A stretch of DNA of 64,000 bases from positions 16,089 to 80,088 of the forward strand of contig NZ_LHVO01000030.1 of assembly GCF_001269925.1 (NCBI RefSeq), written 5' to 3'. Shown here piece by piece: positions 61,353 to 64,000 of the stretch (position 1 is its first letter; each line of letters starts with the position of its first letter). Under the pieces are notes generated by a model. It did not search any database, had not been told where the DNA came from, and saw only the letters and a list, made by a program, of their open reading frames with translations. The DNA is from Pseudomonas sp. MIACH (GTDB taxonomy: Bacteria; Pseudomonadota; Gammaproteobacteria; Pseudomonadales; Pseudomonadaceae). Position numbers and translations under genes: made by a program.

Positions 61353-63245
61353 TTAGACGCGCGGGTCACCTGGCGCTTTAGCCGGCGTGGCGTATTGCGG
61401 CTTCAGGTGGCCTTCCTGGTCAAGTAGCCAGGCATCCATGATTTGCCGCACCACCGGTCCCGCGACGCGACCACCGGCCTCACCGTTTTCGATCATCACT
61501 GAAATCACGATTTTCGGGTGTTCAGCGGGAGCAAAGCCGACGAACAACGCGTTGTCGCGATGGCGCTCCAAGGTCTTCTCACGGTTGTAACGCTCACCCT
61601 GCTTGATCGCAACCACCTGGGCGGTGCCACTCTTGCCGGCGATACGGTATTGCGCGCCTTGCGCTGCAGCCCGTGCAATACCGCGCGGGTCGTGCATCAC
61701 CAGTTGCATGCCGTGGTTGACCTGTTCCCAGTCACGCGGGTCCTTAAGGACGACGTTAGGCATTGGGTTTTCATCAACCGGTGGCACGCCATCAATGGTT
61801 TTAGCCAAGTGGGGTCGGTTCCACACCCCCTTGTTGGCAATCAATGCAGTGGCCTGGGCCAACTGCAGCGGCGTGACCTGCATATAGCCTTGGCCGATGC
61901 CGAGGATCACGGTTTCACCAGGGAACCAAGGCTGACGCCGGGTGGCACGCTTCCACGCTTGGGAAGGCATCAAACCCGCAGACTCTTCAAACATATCCAG
62001 CGACACTTTCTGGCCAAGTCCGAATTCTGCCAGGTAGTCGTGCAGCCGGTCGATGCCGAGTTTATGAGCCAGATCGTAAAAGTAGGTGTCGTTGGAGCGC
62101 ATGATGGCTGCGTCCATGTCCACCCAGCCGTCGCCACTGTGGTTCCAGTTGCGGTATTTGTGGTCGAAGTCGGGCAGTTGATAGTAACCGGGGTCGAATA
62201 CACGCGTTTGAGCCGTGACGACACCGCTGTCCAGACCGGCGATGGCCACTTCTGGCTTGATCGTTGAGCCTGGCGCGTACAGCCCGCGCAATACCCGGTT
62301 AAACAGCGGCCGGTCGATGGAATCATGCAGCGCGGCGTATTCCTTGAAGCTGATACCGGTGACAAACAGGTTCGGGTCGAAACTCGGTTTGCTGACCATG
62401 GCCAGCACTTCACCGGTTTGCGGGTCGAGGGCAACGACCGAACCACGGCGATCCCCCAAGGCTTCCTCCGCGGCTTCCTGGAGTTTGATGTCGAGGCTCA
62501 GGACGATATTTTTCCCGGGGATTGGGTCGGTGTGTTTAAGCACCCGAAGTACGCGGCCCTGGGCATTGGTCTCGACCTCTTCATAACCCACATGACCATG
62601 CAGTTCGGATTCGTAGAAACGCTCGATACCGGTCTTGCCGATAGATTGTGTGCCGCGGTACTCCACCGAATCGAGGGCCTTGGATTCTTTCTCATTGATG
62701 CGTCCTACATAGCCGATGGAGTGGGCAAAGTGCGCACCCAGGGGGTAGTGACGGACGAATTGCGGTTCTACGTCTACCCCTGGCAGGCGGAACTCGTTCA
62801 CCGCCAACAACGCAATTTGTTCTTCGGTCAACTCGTAGAACAACGTTACGGGGACGAATGGGTGGCGCGCCTGCTTCAGGGCCTTGTCGAACAGTGCGCG
62901 GTCTTCAGCAGGCAGATGCAGCAGGTTGACGATGGCGTCGAGTTCGCCCTTGAGGTCAGTGGTGCGCTCGCGGGTGATGGTCAGATTGTAGCTGGGTCGG
63001 TTATCGGCTAGGACCACGCCATTACGGTCATAGATAAGACCGCGCGTCGGCGTGATGGGCAGCACGTGGACGCGGTTGTTTTCAGAAATCGTGGAGTGGT
63101 AGTCGAACTGGACGACTTGAAGGAAATACATACGCCCCACCAGGGCACATGTAATGCCGATCACCAGCAACGCACAAGCGAGCAGGCGCTTATTGACGAG
63201 GCGGTTCTCTTTTTCGTGATCTTTAATCGGTATAGGTTCAGGCAT
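61353..63245 (-). CDS. mrdA: Penicillin-binding protein 2 (peptidoglycan D,D-transpeptidase)
   Basis: A 630-residue class B PBP of the PBP2 type. There is an N-terminal helix near 20-38, a dimerisation domain (TPTRGLIYDRNGVVLADNRP) and a transpeptidase domain with the three active-site motifs: Ser327 in STIK, Ser384-Asn385 in SND, and Lys538 in KSGTAQ. It cross-links peptidoglycan during cell elongation and is a beta-lactam target. In Pseudomonas the main mrdA usually sits with rodA; here it is a lone gene downstream of an rRNA operon, so it may be a second copy. Confidence 0.9.
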   Translation of the reverse strand: MPEPIPIKDHEKENRLVNKRLLACALLVIGITCALVGRMYFLQVVQFDYHSTISENNRVHVLPITPTRGLIYDRNGVVLADNRPSYNLTITRERTTDLKGELDAIVNLLHLPAEDRALFDKALKQARHPFVPVTLFYELTEEQIALLAVNEFRLPGVDVEPQFVRHYPLGAHFAHSIGYVGRINEKESKALDSVEYRGTQSIGKTGIERFYESELHGHVGYEEVETNAQGRVLRVLKHTDPIPGKNIVLSLDIKLQEAAEEALGDRRGSVVALDPQTGEVLAMVSKPSFDPNLFVTGISFKEYAALHDSIDRPLFNRVLRGLYAPGSTIKPEVAIAGLDSGVVTAQTRVFDPGYYQLPDFDHKYRNWNHSGDGWVDMDAAIMRSNDTYFYDLAHKLGIDRLHDYLAEFGLGQKVSLDMFEESAGLMPSQAWKRATRRQPWFPGETVILGIGQGYMQVTPLQLAQATALIANKGVWNRPHLAKTIDGVPPVDENPMPNVVLKDPRDWEQVNHGMQLVMHDPRGIARAAAQGAQYRIAGKSGTAQVVAIKQGERYNREKTLERHRDNALFVGFAPAEHPKIVISVMIENGEAGGRVAGPVVRQIMDAWLLDQEGHLKPQYATPAKAPGDPRV

Positions 63246-63469
63246 TTCTACAGCATCTCGTTGAAGAAGGTCGACGCCGCATCCTGCGATGAAAGATCAG
63301 TCCTTGGGAAATGTGCTGCACCATAGCAAAAATGCAGAAACACTTTGCATTGAATTCTCCAACGGCACTCTGAGGTGAGCTCAATGTCGATGGCTACGGT
63401 GCCACGGTGGCCTACCTTGAGGGTATTCGAAAGCTCACTCAGAACGGTGTTTTTACTTTTCGACCGCGC

Positions 63470-63505
63470 AAAACAAAACCCCATCTGCTTTCGCAAATGG
63501 GGTTT
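63470..63505 (-). terminator. Rho-independent terminator of the rRNA operon
   Basis: On the minus strand AAACCCCAT and ATGGGGTTT pair around a short imperfect inner stem, followed by TGTTTTG. It lies just downstream of the 5S gene. Confidence 0.85.
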
Positions 63506-63515
63506 CGGAATTTAA

Positions 63516-63631
63516 TCTTGACGATGACCTACTCTCACATGGGGAAACCCCACACTACCATCGGCGATGCATCGTTTCACTACTGAGTTCGGGATGGGAT
63601 CAGGTGGTTCCAATGCTCTATGGTCGTCAAG
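63516..63631 (-). rRNA. rrf: 5S ribosomal RNA
   Basis: About 116 bases on the minus strand. The ends CTTGACGACC and GTCATCGTCAAG pair as the terminal stem. The interior has the conserved CACCTGATCCCATCCCGAACTC and GCCGATGGTAGTGTGGGGTT elements of Pseudomonas 5S. Ends are placed by the stem and may be off by a few bases. Confidence 0.95.
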
Positions 63632-63788
63632 AAATTCGGGTACTGAGTCGCGGCCAGTTGGCCTCGCTTCAGCAAATTGGGTATGTGACAGCTGTCGGTG
63701 TTTTGTGAGCATCGAACTTTCGGTTCATTGCGTCTTCACACACCGCAATCTGATGCTCTCTCGAGTAGTCAAATTGCTTGGGTGTTAT
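63632..63788 (-). other. 23S-5S spacer
   Basis: 157 bases between the 3' end of 23S and 5S. No tRNA is present. Its sequence takes part in precursor processing only. Confidence 0.8.
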
Positions 63789-64000
63789 ATGGTCAAGCCT
63801 CACGGGCAATTAGTATTGGTTAGCTCAACGCCTCACAGCGCTTACACACCCAACCTATCAACGTCGTAGTCTTCGACGGCCCTTCAGGGGACTCAAGGTC
63901 CCAGTGAGATCTCATCTTGAGGCTAGTTTCCCGCTTAGATGCTTTCAGCGGTTATCTATTCCGAACATAGCTACCCGGCAATGCCACTGGCGTGACAACC
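63789..64000 (-). rRNA. rrl: 23S ribosomal RNA, 3' end (cut by window edge)
   Basis: The minus strand reads into the conserved 3' region of 23S, finishing with AGGCTTGACC, which pairs with the 5' end of 23S in the mature molecule. The plus-strand GGTCAAGCCTCACGGGCAAT at 63791 marks the boundary. The rest of the operon lies to the right of the window. Confidence 0.95.

Noticed and set aside
63248..63496. 82-residue minus-strand frame between 5S and mrdA
   Set aside because: It starts inside the rRNA terminator and has no recognisable protein character.
63632..63788. tRNA gene in the 23S-5S spacer
   Set aside because: No cloverleaf or TTCGA arm could be found in the 157 bases.

Overview
The window is GC-rich Pseudomonas chromosome, most likely from the P. 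fluorescens group. The call rests on a complete psl exopolysaccharide locus, an InhA-type isonitrile hydratase, REP-type palindromes built on GAGCAAGCTTGCTC, a FecI/FecR/receptor iron system and an rRNA operon end with Pseudomonas-like 5S and 23S sequence. All assignments come from reading the sequence; no database search was run.

Layout. 1-9.9 kb: a truncated AI-2E-type permease, trhP (tRNA wobble-uridine hydroxylation), a chemoreceptor, a sodium/proton-type antiporter, a second chemoreceptor broken by an in-frame amber codon, and a leftward PepSY-PepSY-response regulator-histidine kinase operon. Both chemoreceptors have near-consensus sigma-28 (FliA) promoters. 10-17 kb: a patatin-like lipase, queD, codBA (cytosine uptake and deamination) behind a good sigma-54 promoter with an NtrC-like enhancer, a DapF-fold protein without its catalytic cysteines, and an MFS carrier. 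17-19.7 kb: three leftward genes, each with its own hrp box (GGAAC[C/T]-N15-CCACA[C/T]A); they look like an orphan group of HrpL-controlled, HrpK-like type III secretion substrates.

19.8-27.7 kb: a CGNR zinc-finger regulator, then a tightly packed leftward seven-gene operon. In transcription order it encodes a HAD phosphatase-transaldolase fusion, a sulfotransferase, an SDR, a saccharopine-dehydrogenase-like protein, a glycine/sarcosine-type methyltransferase, an MFS exporter and APS kinase. I read this as a biosynthesis and export pathway for a small, sugar-derived, O-sulfated and methylated metabolite. I do not recognise the pathway, and it is the best candidate here for an undescribed system.

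28-38 kb: an SDR glucose dehydrogenase coupled to a GH15 enzyme, an alpha/beta hydrolase, a GlxA-type regulator divergent from inhA, a LysE exporter, and a Fur-box-flanked ECF sigma/FecR/TonB-receptor system. 38.6-54 kb: pslA to pslL in one rightward operon with overlapping genes. Its leader RNA can fold to hide the pslA ribosome-binding site, and that site carries an RsmA/CsrA-type GGAUG core. 54-64 kb: a DUF4174-type protein, a GST, DNA polymerase II, a second siderophore receptor behind a strong Fur box, an SRPBCC protein, a GFA-family zinc protein, a PBP2 (mrdA-type) gene, and on the minus strand the 5S gene and the 3' end of 23S.

Together the content suggests a motile, biofilm-forming, plant- or soil-associated Pseudomonas with iron scavenging, nitrogen salvage and probably a Hrp-type secretion system encoded elsewhere.
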